Source: Gymnothorax reevesii
Lineage: Eukaryota; Chordata; Actinopteri; Anguilliformes; Muraenidae
DNA length: 64,000 nt
Assembly (NCBI GenBank): GCA_029721435.1
Contig: CM056574.1
Span: 5,263,501 to 5,327,500 of the forward strand
Reading direction: 5' to 3'
The translations under genes were made by a program, and so were the position numbers. Numbering within the stretch: the first letter of the stretch is position 1; each line of letters starts with the position of its first letter. Of the stretch, positions 32,229 through 43,700 are shown in pieces. The notes under the pieces are model-generated. The model worked only from the letters and a program-made list of their open reading frames with translations, had not been told where the DNA came from and made no database searches.

Positions 32229-33389
32229 GTATGGAGCCAGGATGCTGACTTTAATATTTGGCATTGTACAAAGAATTTGGCATTGTAATAAAAACCTTTG
32301 GCATTGAAAATAACATTTGGCATTGTAACAAAAGTTGCATTGATACTGAAACAATTATTGGCATTGAAAAATGTTCCACTGAAAAATAAAACTGGCATAG
32401 ATAATGAAGTATTTTATTTGGATTTTTGATATTGATATATTATGTGTATTTCAATGTCAGTCTTCAGATTTCTTCTTCATGACCACCTTTTTCAGTGTCT
32501 GTCTTTTTACTCTGTGGGGTTTTTTTTTTCAGTCTCAATATTTTTTTTTTTCAGGTTCAAGTCACTGGCAGGACTTTGGTGTGGAGGGGAGGGTTTGGGG
32601 GAATGGCTAGGAATGCGTGAACGCGCCTCCTGGTTTTAAAAGGGTACTGAGACATATGACAGGTATTGTTGTTGCCTGTCACCACCGGGAGAAGACATGG
32701 ACGGAACCAGTTCGCCTGGAGCTCCCAAACCGCCACTGAGTCTGCAACTCTCTGCTGCTGTTATTCATGTAGGACCTTGCGACGTTAAAATTTATCTTAT
32801 GCTTTATAATGATCGACTCACCACAACATTAATAGGGAACAAACTGGGAGACTCTCCCTCCCACGTAGCAGCTCTTGGCTAAACACAGACCCAGCGACCC
32901 GGTGTCGCAGCTCTCGCCTGTGAGTCCGCGACACAAACACGTCGCTAAACCGCAATCTCTTCCACCGCACCACAGATTGATTTCTCAACGGCTTCGCTGC
33001 GAGTGAAGTATTGTTTCCTAGTAATGTTGCGGTGAGTCGGTCGTTATAAAGCATAAGATAAATTTTAACGCTGCAAGGGTCTTACGTGAATAACAGCAGC
33101 AGAGAGGAACCGACTTACTGGCGGTTTGGGAGCTCCGGGCGAACTGGTTCCGTCCATGTCTTCTTCCGGTAGTGACAGGCAGCAACAGCAGCCGCCATTC
33201 GTCTCAGTCCCTTTTTAAAAACTCGGAGGCGCGTTCACGCATTCCTAGCCACTCCCCCCAAACCCTCCCTTCCACATCGAAGTCCTGCCAGTAACTTGAA
33301 ACTTTTGTTACAATGCCAAATTCGTTTTCCATTGCCAAAGATTCTATTTTAAATGCCAAATATTACAGTCAGCGTCCTGGCTCCATACA
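32229..33389. mobile_element. foldback element with long inverted arms
   Basis: GTATGGAGCCAGGATGCTGA at the left matches the reverse complement at the right end (CAGCGTCCTGGCTCCATAC). The arms share GGCTAGGAATGCGTGAACGC, CCGTCCATGTCTTCTTCC (reverse), CTGCTGTTATTC and TTTATCTTATGCTTTATAA. The left arm is about 240 bp longer because it holds extra TTTGGCATTGTAA repeats (32253-32400) and a T-rich insert. The centre (about 32850-33015) is unique. No coding capacity and no certain target duplication were seen. Confidence 0.8.
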
Positions 33390-33735
33390 TGTCTTGCCCT
33401 CGTTTTTCATTTCCGGCACTAGTTTTCTTTTTACAGGAAGAAAATATTTAAGTGACCCTGAGGAGAAACATTGCCCTCTTCTGGTGGACACAGGAATAGC
33501 ATATAATATATCCCACACTTCCAGGTGACATGACAGAAGTTATGGAGGAGACGCTGGTATCTCCACTGCAGGGAGAGTTGAGAGGATGTTAGCTGATATT
33601 ACTGTATGGAGTAAGCAATGAATTAACATTCAATATATCAAATACTTATGTTATGCCCCAGGTCAAGGGGAATCCAAGACACAACATGATAAAATAAAAA
33701 TAAAATAAAAAAATAAAATAAAAATAAATGTTTGG
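33390..33735. other. no gene; A-rich tract
   Basis: Non-coding. At about 33653 TGTTATGCCCCAGGTCAAGG faintly resembles the inverted LTR end of the adjoining retroelement family (TGTTATGGCCCCAA) and is followed by an AAAATAAAAT tract at 33690-33727. An LTR is not demonstrable. Confidence 0.4.
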
Positions 33736-33739
33736 TTAC

Positions 33740-34190
33740 TTAAATCTGAGACAGAGCATCAGCCATGACACTTTCCTTACCCTTTTTGTAACGAATATCA
33801 AGACTAAAATCTTGAAGTAACAAGGACCAAGGCATAAGATGCTGGATGCTGTTCTGCATCTGAGCTAAAAATACAAGTGGGTTATGGTCAGCATAAACAA
33901 TAGTTGGGATAGCAGACGACCAAACGTAAACCTGAAAGTGCTGAAGTGCAAACAGTGGGGCCAATGCCTCCCTTTCAATAGTACTGGAATTAAGGTAATG
34001 TTTGTTGAGCTTTTTTGAAAAGTAACATGGGATGATCTATGCCATGCACGTCTTCTTGCACGAGCACTGCCCCTGCTCCAGAGGCACAAGCATCTACCTC
34101 GAGCTTAAAAGGATGCGCAAAATGTGGGGGCAGCAAGCACAGGGGAACTGCAGAGAAGAGCTTTAGCAGCTTCAAAAGCAGATTGACATT
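33740..34190 (-). pseudogene. Gmr1-like RNase H, end of pol
   Basis: Two frames give HPFKLEVDACASGAGAVLVQ (first Asp, with EVDAS changed to EVDAC), a frameshift, and then AIPTIVYADHNPLVFLAQMQ and DIRYKKGKESVMADALSQI. MADALSQI is the usual end of RNase H. No integrase follows, which confirms the unusual order. Confidence 0.88.
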
Positions 34191-34241
34191 TCTCTGACCA
34201 TTTGAATTGCACTTCGGGGCTGACTAAACTTGTCAATGGAG

Positions 34242-35318
34242 CTACAATGGTGGAAAGGTTTTGGCAGAATACACGATAATGACCGCCATCCCCAGAAATC
34301 GGCGGAGCTCACGGCGAGTTTGGGGAGCTGGAAAATGTAAGATGGCCTGCACCTTGGCAGCAACTGGACAGACCTGACCCTGTCCTACATGTTTACTCAA
34401 GTAGGCGACAACAGCCTTCCCAAATTCATATTTTGCCAAATTTAGAGTAAGAGAAGCATTATACAGACACTCAATAATTTCACTCAGGGTTTTCATGTGT
34501 TCAGTCCAGCTTGATGAGTATGCAACTATATCATCAAGATATACTTTGCAGTTTTTGACTCCTCTAAGAACAGTGTTCATTAGCCGCTGGAAAATGGCTA
34601 GAGCATTCCTTAACCCGAACGGCATGACGGTATATTGTAAGAAATGGTTAGGAGGGGGTAAAAAAGGCACTGATTTCGGATGCTTGCTGTGTGAGAGGGA
34701 CCTGCCAGTAGCCTTTAAAAAGATCTAATTTTGTGACAAATGTGGACGATCCTACACGATCCACACAATCATCCATATGTAGAAGTGGGTATGAGTCGGG
34801 CTTTGTTATGGCATTCATTTTTCTATAGTCATTACAAAAACATAGGGTCTGATCAGGTTTCGGAAAAAGGAAGGAGGGTGAACTCCAGGGACTGTTACTG
34901 GGTACAGCTAAACCATTTTCAAGGAGATACTGAACAACTTTTCGCATAATTTATTTTTTGCATCATTAGTGGGATGCGCATGATAAGCATGTTGCTTTAT
35001 TGGTTTATGTCCACCTACATCAATATCATGACTTAACACTGTAGTTTTGGTCGGAATGTCACTAAACAGGAATGGATAGTAGGTGATAAGTTTGTATATA
35101 TCGGACCTGGTGGAATCAGACAAATACGCCAAATGAACATTGAGGTTTGTCAGGATTTCTGAATTTTTTAGACGAACACAAGAAATGGAACCACAGCTGT
35201 CCTCCAGCCCAAGAGTACTGAGACAATACGGAGGTTGGGCGGCAGACACAGAGGCAATAGGGATGACAGTAGGTGCATTAACATCACAACATACCTTTAA
35301 AGCATGTTTACATGACAC
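34242..35318 (-). pseudogene. Gmr1-like reverse transcriptase
   Basis: The linker (FLFSDIPTKTTVLSHDIDVG) leads to the RT palm: GLAVPSNSPWSSPSFLFPKP, CNDYRKMNAITKPDSYPL, TKLDLFKGYWQVPLTQQASE, YTVMPFGLRNALAIFQRLMN and VYLDDIVAYSSSWTEHMKTL with the YLDD active site near 34530-34560. Frameshifts occur near 34940 and 34660. It follows integrase directly, not the reverse. Confidence 0.9.
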
Positions 35319-36608
35319 ACAAGTTTTTTTTCTTGCAGTCAGGAGTCTGGATTACATAGTCGGTTTCCCCAAGTTTTTGATCCACCGCATACGGGCCAGA
35401 AAATCTTGCCTGAAGTCCAGAGCCAATGACGGGTAACAGAACCAGAACACGATCACCTGGCTGAAATGTCCACGCAACAGTTTTTTTGTCATAATTGCTT
35501 TTCATTTTAGACTGGGCGGCTGAAAGAGACTTTTGAGCCAGTGCACATGCCTAATGCATTCTCTCTCTAAATGAGCTGACATAGTCCAAAATATTTTGAG
35601 CAGAGGTGGGCTTCTCTGAGAGCATCTTCTCTCTCAGCAGACACAAAGTGCTGCGAACAGAGTGCTCGAAGACCAAGTCCACTGGACTAAACCGCAAAGA
35701 TTCTTGAGAAGTTTCTCTCACGGTAAACAGCAACCATGATAAACCCTCATCCCATTCATGATTCGATTCAAAAAAGAACTTGCGAAGCATACTTTTCAGA
35801 GTCTGGTGGAGCCTTTCTAATGCTCCCTGACTCTCAGGATGATATGCCATTGAGGTATGGTGCTTGAGATTTAACTCTGTCATGACCTGAGATAAGATTT
35901 AGGACATGAAGTTAGATCCCTGATCACTCGGAATGCGTTTAGGAAATTAACTAAAGCCTTTACAATGCCACAAGCTTTTAATGAACGCAACATTATCGCC
36001 TCAGGATAGCGCGTAGCAGCACACATTATCGTGAGGACATACTGGTTACCAGACTTTGTTTTAGCTACAGACTCAACGCAGTCCACAATAACATATTCAA
36101 ATGGTTCTCCAGCAACAGAGATTGGCTTTAACAGTGCAACAGGGATTAGCTGATTAGGTTTACCAGAGACTTGGCAGGTATGACACAAATGGCAAAATCT
36201 CCTGACGTCAGACTTCAGCCCTTGAAAAATAAAATAACAGAGGACATATGTTTTTCTGATACCCAAGTGCCCGGACATACAATGCTCATATCCTAAACTT
36301 AGGATATAGGAACGGAATGGTTGTGGAGCTACTATTTGGCACACGAACTCATGTGTAACACCAGAACTAGGAGACCAACGGCGCATTAGAACCCCATCAA
36401 GAAAGCAATAAACAGTATTTTTACTGATTGGTTGTGTCATTTGTAACATACAAGAAGACAAGGTGTCATCTGCTTCCTGCGCTGCAATTAGCTGCTCTTT
36501 ATTTACAGGAAGTGGCAGGATTTTGTCATCTGGCTGAAGCTCAATGAAGACAGGGGTGCTCTCTTTCAATAATATGAGCTCACGCAGATTGTCACAAGTC
36601 ATAACCAT
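35308..36608 (-). pseudogene. Gmr1-like integrase
   Basis: The zinc-binding region reads SGHLGIRKTYVLCYFIFQGL then CHLCHTCQVSGKP; the second His of the usual HHCC motif is not at its place. Core motifs are YVIVDCVESVAKTKSGNQYV (Asp), a frameshifted IPSDQGSNFMS near 35910-35935 (Asp), and YHPESQGALERLHQTLKSML (Glu). The C-terminal piece is VAWTFQPGDRVLVLLPVIGS to FSGPYAVDQKLGETDYVIQT. Frame breaks lie near 35880 and 35540. Confidence 0.88.
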
Positions 36609-36647
36609 AGTAGCCTGACACCAATTATCAAAAAGGACATTATTCTC

Positions 36648-37399
36648 TCAAGCAAACTCTACAAAAGTCTGGTTGGCAGTTTTTTCACATTGTCTGAATT
36701 TCTGTCCGTATGCCTCAGGCACTAATTCATAGGCACGTAGGACAGGGACTTTCACAATTTCATGATTTAAACTCTCCTCAATTGAAAGAATTGCAAATCT
36801 CTTGGGCTTTTCCCACCAACTTGCACTGCAATAAAAGAGGCCACACACTTTTTGGCCACTGTAATGTAGCTGCAATTCGTTCAAATGCAGTGAAATACGA
36901 GTCTACCTCAGACTCTCTGGAAGGTGGGACTAATACAATGTGCCGACTGACATCAAAACCTCCTAAAAAACTCCTAAGCTCTTACCTTCAAATGCATGGC
37001 ATCTACCTCCAACTCCTGGTGTCTGAGTTCTACCTCCTTTATGCGTAGTGTCAGCTTCAGCTCTTCTGTAGAACTGGCTGGAGCTGGGAGGCCTCGGAGT
37101 GGGGTAGAAATACCTGCTACATCACCCAGTTCAAGTACTGTAGGAGCTGGCTCACCAAACGTCCCCCTTTCAGACAGCTTCTCGCACAGCAGCTCTTTCA
37201 CCTTCTGTTTCCTGGCATTTAGTGGCGCTCGCACATCAAAGACATTCGCAATCAACAATAATTCAGCCTTTTTGCACCTCTCAAGTTTCTCACGAGTCGG
37301 ACTTACGGTAAAGTCCTCCAACTTAAACTCCATCTTATTGTTGCCTTGCAACACCTGCAAAACACCTGATTCAAACCATCCATACACAAAGACCAACAC
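36648..37399 (-). pseudogene. Gmr1-like gag fragment
   Basis: The N-terminal part reads MEFKLEDFTVSPTREKLERC then KKAELLLIANVF, a SAP-like helical start, and a coiled coil LKLTLRIKEVELRHQELEVD. After a frameshift come ILSIEESLNHEIVKVPVLRA and [20 protein letters not shown], related to [15 protein letters not shown] of the element at 50720. The end is truncated at TFVEFA, exactly where the other copy continues into its zinc knuckle. Confidence 0.8.
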
Positions 37400-37602
37400 T
37401 ACACAGGGGAGGAGACTAACCTACATAGTTTAAAGGGACAGTTACAAAAAGGCTCAGGTTGTAGCACTTCGCATCAGACATTGGAGTTTATTGGAAATGG
37501 TTTGGCCCGCAAGAACATTTGCAATGTGGTTAACTTACCTTTCATAACATGACCTTTAATTTTATAATCTGTTCGCGTTCATGCATGCTTGATTATATAC
37601 AG
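37400..37602. other. GBP upstream/intron sequence
   Basis: Between the retroelement and the first GBP exon. It contains TTTAAAGGGACAGTTAC at about 37430 and a pyrimidine-poor acceptor GATTATATACAG before 37603. No promoter or upstream exon can be seen. Confidence 0.4.
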
Positions 37603-37792
37603 GGACAGTTTGTGGAAATGCAGAAGCCAGTGTGTCTGATTGAGAACACCAGTGATGGTGAGCTGCAGGTGAGCCAGGAAGCCCTGGACATTCTGAGCTC
37701 CATCAGGCAGCCTGTAGTGGTGGTGTCCATCGTAGGCTTGTACCGAACGGGCAAGTCTTACCTGATGAACAGGCTGGCTGGGAAGAACACAG
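37603..37792 (+). CDS. gbp: GBP exon a: start codon and P-loop
   Basis: Acceptor TATACAG|GGACAG; donor ACACAG|GTACAC. The Met at 37618 is the first in frame. It encodes the first beta strand ([20 protein letters not shown]) with the GxxxxGKS nucleotide-binding loop and ends after one base of a Gly codon. Confidence 0.93.
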
Positions 37793-40700
37793 GTACACAC
37801 ATGTCTCCATCTCTGGGTGTCATTGGGTGTCCTGTTCCAGGATTTAGCAAAAGAGGTTTATATTAATGCTCTTCCACTTGGGGTTCATTTTTGTCATGAG
37901 TGTGGCAGCTTCAGAGTTCAAGTGTTGGAGTGTCAGAGTAATAGTAATTTCCAGGTAATAGTGTTTTTGGGCTTTATCATCTTTGAGATCCATATGTCTT
38001 GGTTCTCTGTGTGTTCTCATGAGTTAAGTGGGTTCCTTTGAGGTTTTGTTCTACCGTATCTGAGTTTTCCATGAGTATTTTTAACATTCTAGGGTCTATG
38101 GGTTCTCTGCCCATCCTTGTTTACCCGAGTTCACCACCGTGTATATTTTCTGGGTTTCAGGATTCAAGTGTCACAGGTTCTCTTGTGTGTCTGGGTTCTC
38201 TCTTCAGGGTTCTCCTTGGGTTCCACGGTCCAGTCTGAGACCAAGGGGATCTGGATGTGGTGTGTGCCCCACCCCCACAGAGATGGCCAAACTCTGGTGC
38301 TGCTGGACACTGAGGGTCTGGGGGACGTGGCTAAGGTACAGTGTCAGTTTAAGGGTTACCCTGGGAAACAATTGGATCTTTCCTATCTAACATTCTTATC
38401 TCCATCCTTTCCTTACACTGCCCATCAAGGGAAGTAAATAAAGTGTGCAAGGAAAGCAGGTGTGGAGTGGAGAGTCAAGAAAACGTGAATTAGCTAAATG
38501 GAATGTTCTAGAGAGTGATGGTGTGATGAGGCCCCGTGAATGTATCGAATCTTTTCAGGCAATTGCTTCATAAAAAGGCTGATCATGAAGCCCTGTCTAA
38601 TAGCTCATTTGGGAGTACTGACATCTGCTGGTCATTTGATGTACAACAGTGCTACTGCGAAGATCACATGTGGGCTATACCTGCAAACGCATCTCTCTCT
38701 CGACGTCATTAATTTTAGCAGATGTATATTATGTTTTACCCTATTAGGAGATATCATATCGAAATTTTCCCAAAAGGATGATTTCCTCCTTTTTGTTGGC
38801 TCCATTATCTCCAGTGTATTGCATGTACCTCACCAAATAACGCAGAACACGTCTTAAATTTCTCGCGGCTTTTTCAGTGAATCAAATCACGCAACGAGGC
38901 AATCACGTGATTTCAGAGAACTGGGGCCTCGTTTGTCTTTGGTGACGTGATATTCTGAAAAACAATACAGGCCTCGAAACGGGCTTCATTTGGACACGCC
39001 CCCTTTGATCAATACAGACCTCGGGGCTTCAGTGTCAGACATAACATCACTAGTTCTAGATGCTACAAATTTAAGTTCTATTTCATTCTTTCTGACCGCC
39101 AGAGGCAGTGACATGGGATGACGTAGGGCAGCCCCAACTATACTGCTCAAAAAATTAAAGGGGAACACTTGGAGTTATATTGTGTTGTTTAAGTGTTCCC
39201 CTTATTTTTTTGAGCAGTATATACCTACCTATGTCACCCTCCAAGATGTCCCTTTTATCTCCTCACGGGAAACGAATGCAGGTCTATTGATTGCTTGAGT
39301 AAAGCAGATAGCCGGTGACTTTCGCTGGTGGCCCTGTAACCAAATGGTTGGAGCTGCGGATTACGTCCTCCAAGGGCTGCAATTTTCATCTACGGCTGAA
39401 CATTCAGTCATATAAATATAGCTGACCACTGGCGTTTATGCCAGTGAAGCTGTGCGCTTGTTTTGAGCGAGTTAAATTACTCATAAGACAAGTGCCGCTT
39501 AAGTTAAATGTTCTCGCTTGCAACAGTTGGTGAGATAAACTGAGCTAGCTGCGAAGCTGCTTATTAGGTAAGTGATACTTCTTGAGAAAGAATTTTGCTG
39601 CGAGTTTACTTTAAAGGCTGCACTGCTGTTTGGTGTTTTTACTTGCAACAGTCGGTGAAGTTAACTGAGCCAGCTGTGAAGCTGCTTATGAGGTGAGCGA
39701 TACTTCCTTGAGAAGGTCCTGTTTGCGGGTTCCTCTGGAGTTTAATTACACTGCTGAAAGCTGAGTGTTTGCGCTTGCAGCAGTTGGTGTGATAAATGGA
39801 GTTAGCTTTCCAGCTATTTATGCGGTAAGTGCACTTAATTCTGTTTTCCCTACTTCCTGACTGTACCGCTTGATTTGGTTTCCCTTCATTTTGTTGCACT
39901 CTATTCTGTCAATTTACTTGATTTTCCTTGTTGCACTTGACCTGTTGCCCTTCTATTGCACTTATTTTATTGCTCTTTGTTGCACTTGCCTCTGCACTTA
40001 ACCTTGTTGCCATTTTGTTCACTTGCCCTTGACCTTGCCTTTTTGTTATTAGTCTAGATCTGTAACAATGGAATGTGTTCTGTCACTTACTGTTAGCGCT
40101 TTTACTTGTCTCCTAGGAGGTCTGCACTTTTGTACTGTTCTTATGCACTTTTGTACGTCGCTCTGGATAAGAGCATCTGCTAAGTACCTGTAATGTAATG
40201 TAATGTAAGTACTATTTTTGAGACAAACCTTTTTGCGGGTTTACTCTAAAAGTTCTCGCTGCTGGAGCTGAGTGTTTTCGCTTGGAGCAGTCGGTTAGAT
40301 AAATGGCGCTAGCTATGAAGCCGCTGATGTGGCAGATGATGCTTATTTTCAGAAAAACCTGTTTCTGGGTTTTCTCTGAAATTACGCCACTGAAGCTAAG
40401 TAGCTGTGCTTGCAGCAGTCTGTAAAATAAGTTAAGCAAGCTTGAAGCTGCTTACACGGTAAGAGCTACTTTGGGGATGGACCTGTTTGCGGGTTGCCTC
40501 TGGAAATTCGCCACTAGCTTCAGCAGTTGGTAAGGTTGACGTTGCGATTGTGCTAGCCAGCTTGGTTTCATGGCGTTCCATACTATTTGAGAAATTCGCA
40601 ACCACTCTGCTCAGCGAGTTAAATTGCACATTAGCTTCTGGCTATATTATGTTAAGTTCACATAATTGCCGGTCCTTTATGGCTCCGCTGCTAGCGGCAG

Positions 40701-43700
40701 ATGAATATGACAAGTGCCCTGCATGCCTTGGTTTTGCTCACCTGAGGGAGGCGTTGACTGATAATTAGTGCATGAATTGCAGTTTTATGCCTCTCGCGCT
40801 GAGGGTATCTTGACTTGAGGAGGTAGAGGACATCCGTTTGCGGAGGGACTACCGCCATCCGGCGTTGTGCCAGATACGAGAGGTCACTCTCCTCCTAGGG
40901 CTGCCCCGCCTAGGAAGAGGGCTAAGAAGATCGACAATTTGGCAGCTAAAGTCGACACATTGACCTCAGACTTTGCTGCGATCAAGGAGTTGCTTTTTAC
41001 TTTTCAGACTAACATTGTTACACTGAGAAAGGGCGCCAGCCTGCAGGTTGTGACCCTTGCCATACCAGAATGGGAGGAGGAAGCTCTCTCTATACGGGCT
41101 TCTTGTAGCCAATTTCATGAGGACAAATTTGAACAGGGGGAGGTAGCAGGCTCCACCTATGGTTCTGACACTCGTTCCCAGCACACAGGAAGTGGGTCTG
41201 GAGTAAGTTCGGAGACCTCAGGGAAGCCCGTGGTCCGTAGGGCATTAGCATGCCTTAGCTTGGATGAGGCCCAAGATGTGTTTTCTGTTCCACCCTCCCA
41301 GCCATATATTGAGGAACTGCACAGATGCTGGTTAGGTTCCAGAGCTTTTTCTCATCAGACCAGTGACAGCAGGGTTTTGGCTTCCATGCAGAATGCTGCT
41401 AACTCTGGGTTAAACCGATTGCCAGCTGCAGAGCCTTCCATTATCTCCCTCACTGTACCGCATGAGGAAGTTCTGAAGCCTGAGGCTTGCTGCCCCCGGC
41501 CTCAGAGTCACATTACAGACAAATTTCAAATGAAATATTATATACTACTCAAAAGTTGATAGGGATCATAGGAATTTTTTTGTGAAATGACATGCAAATT
41601 TGGTAACTGCCACTGATGAACAATATATTTGATAAATGACATGCAGTCAGACACAAAACACATTTCCACATGCATTTAATGACATTAAATGAGCGTGCAG
41701 CCTCACACTTTTGGCTTTCACAAACACTTCATGGTTTCACCTCTGACATGTAAAGTGAATACAGACAGTGTTTGTTTGATGTTTCATTACCACAGTTAAT
41801 GTCAATAACGGGTGTGGCCTCCCCTGGCTTGAATGACGGCTTGACAACGTCGGGTCACACTGTGAATCAGAACCCGGATGCTTGCAATAGGAATGTTGTT
41901 CCATTATTCAACAAGGGCATTTCCGAGCTCTTCTAGAGTTGTGGGTTGTGCCCTACAACCGGAAATGGCAACCTGCAGCATGTTCCACACATGCTCAATA
42001 GGGTTTAGGACCGGCGAACGCGTGGGCCAGTCCATGCGGACAATTGTCTCCTGCTCTAGGAATCACCATCCTAGCACGATGGGGACAGGTGTTATCATCC
42101 ATCAAGATGGTATCAGGGCCAACAGCACTAGCGTATGGTCTTACGTACACATTGAGGATCTCATCCATGTACATTACCTCTCCTTAATTGTTTGGAGTCT
42201 GTAGACGTTACACCCATAAGATATCCTGGGCTACATCAGAGTAGTAAAAAAATTACATCCTATACACCAATTCCAAACCACTTTTATTAAACCTATGTGG
42301 AAAACGTTTGAAGATAAAGGAAAGGTGTAAAAAGGAATTACTACGGCTAAGGAAAACAGCCAGCTAATTAGAAAATCTGAATGCACTAAAGCAGGCAACG
42401 TGATCAGGAGTCCCCTGCCCATCACATACGTTTCTTTACACGATTAGCCGGACGAATGGTCGCCGCTTTAAATACTGCTGCTGCGCAGAATTGTGGAATG
42501 GCGTGATCTCCTTTCTTTTCGAAAAGGATACTTAACTTTGTGTACTCTGTTAAAGGAGGGAAATTAGGAAACACTGAGATACCTTTCCTTAACATTTAAA
42601 GAATTCGATAGCACTTACCATGGTTGCCGTCATTTCCTGATCATTTTTTAAGAGTAAGGAACTTTTATCGGCAAAAAACAATTCAGACGCAGGCTGAGGG
42701 TGAGTTGGTGGCGGAAAAAAAAACTCAACGTTATCACATTGCGATATTTCAATTTGAGGTACGGCGACGTTGAACAGAAAAACGTGTTGCGTAAAACTTG
42801 CAAAGTTAAAATCGCCACATCCCGCGGCAACACTACCAATCTTTATCAACACTTGAGACAGCACAGAAAAGTATGCATGCCAGTGAAAGCCCAGCAAAGT
42901 AAATAGAAAGAGACAACTGAAAGCCGCTAAAGCCTGATGGTGCTGTTGCTTTTGTACTTCTCAGAATTGCCTTAATTTTTCAACAGTACTGTACAAACTT
43001 GTCGGTTTTAGGTTTTTGCATTTAGTAGTTCTTAATAGGTTTACAAAAATGCCTGCAGAAAGGCATCTAAATTTACAATAGTGCCACTACATTTGCACTT
43101 GGCAGAAATATCTTTATTTTCAAAAAAGAAAAAATCTCTTTTCTTGTTTTTTTTAGAAAATATTATTTTGAAAACAGTGCTACAAACTTGTATTGTATTT
43201 TTTTATGTGCTTTAATGCGCATGTTTGAGTTGAGAAATATACCCTCTGCACAGTCCCAGTGTTATACTCCAGTAGAGTTTGTAAACGACCAACTCATCCA
43301 TCAAGTAAACTCTGTTGGAGTTGAATTAATACTGGGATATTTGCTGTTCAGAACGATCATTATTCTCTGCATTTTCCTTGATAACAATGCAAGTAGCCCC
43401 AAGATATCATTTTTAAAATTATTATATTGTAATCGCAATCGCAAACTGCAATATGCTCCATTATAATCGCAATCGCACATTTTTACCAAATCGTGCAGCA
43501 CTAGCCTGAAGTGTGAGAAAGTGGTCTTGTCGTTGTGTAGTCGATCTCTGACGACCACCCCCATGACGGTGTGCTGCTGTACCAAACGTTTGACGCCGGT
43601 TCCACGCATTAGCAATGTGACGTTGTGAGAAGCCAGAGTCAAGCATTCCAATGAATCTTCACAATAGCTCGTCCAAGATGTTGAGAAGACATTGTTATTG

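Larger units (their letters stand above)
33736..37399 (-). mobile_element. Gmr1-like Ty3/Gypsy element body (gag-INT-RT-RH order)
   Basis: Reading the minus strand from 37399, domains occur as gag, integrase, reverse transcriptase, RNase H, then a stop. Integrase upstream of RT is the copia-type order, yet the RT, RNase H and integrase motifs are of Ty3/Gypsy type; that combination is the hallmark of the Gmr1 group described from cod and other deuterostomes. No LTRs remain, and zink-knuckle and protease sequences are missing between gag and integrase. Several frameshifts are present. It lies just upstream of the first visible GBP exon, in the opposite orientation. Confidence 0.85.

Noticed and set aside
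42700..42903. A host ZBED gene
   Set aside because: The BED finger is a single fragment next to a hAT terminus and nested in a Tc1 element; there is no catalytic or dimerisation domain.
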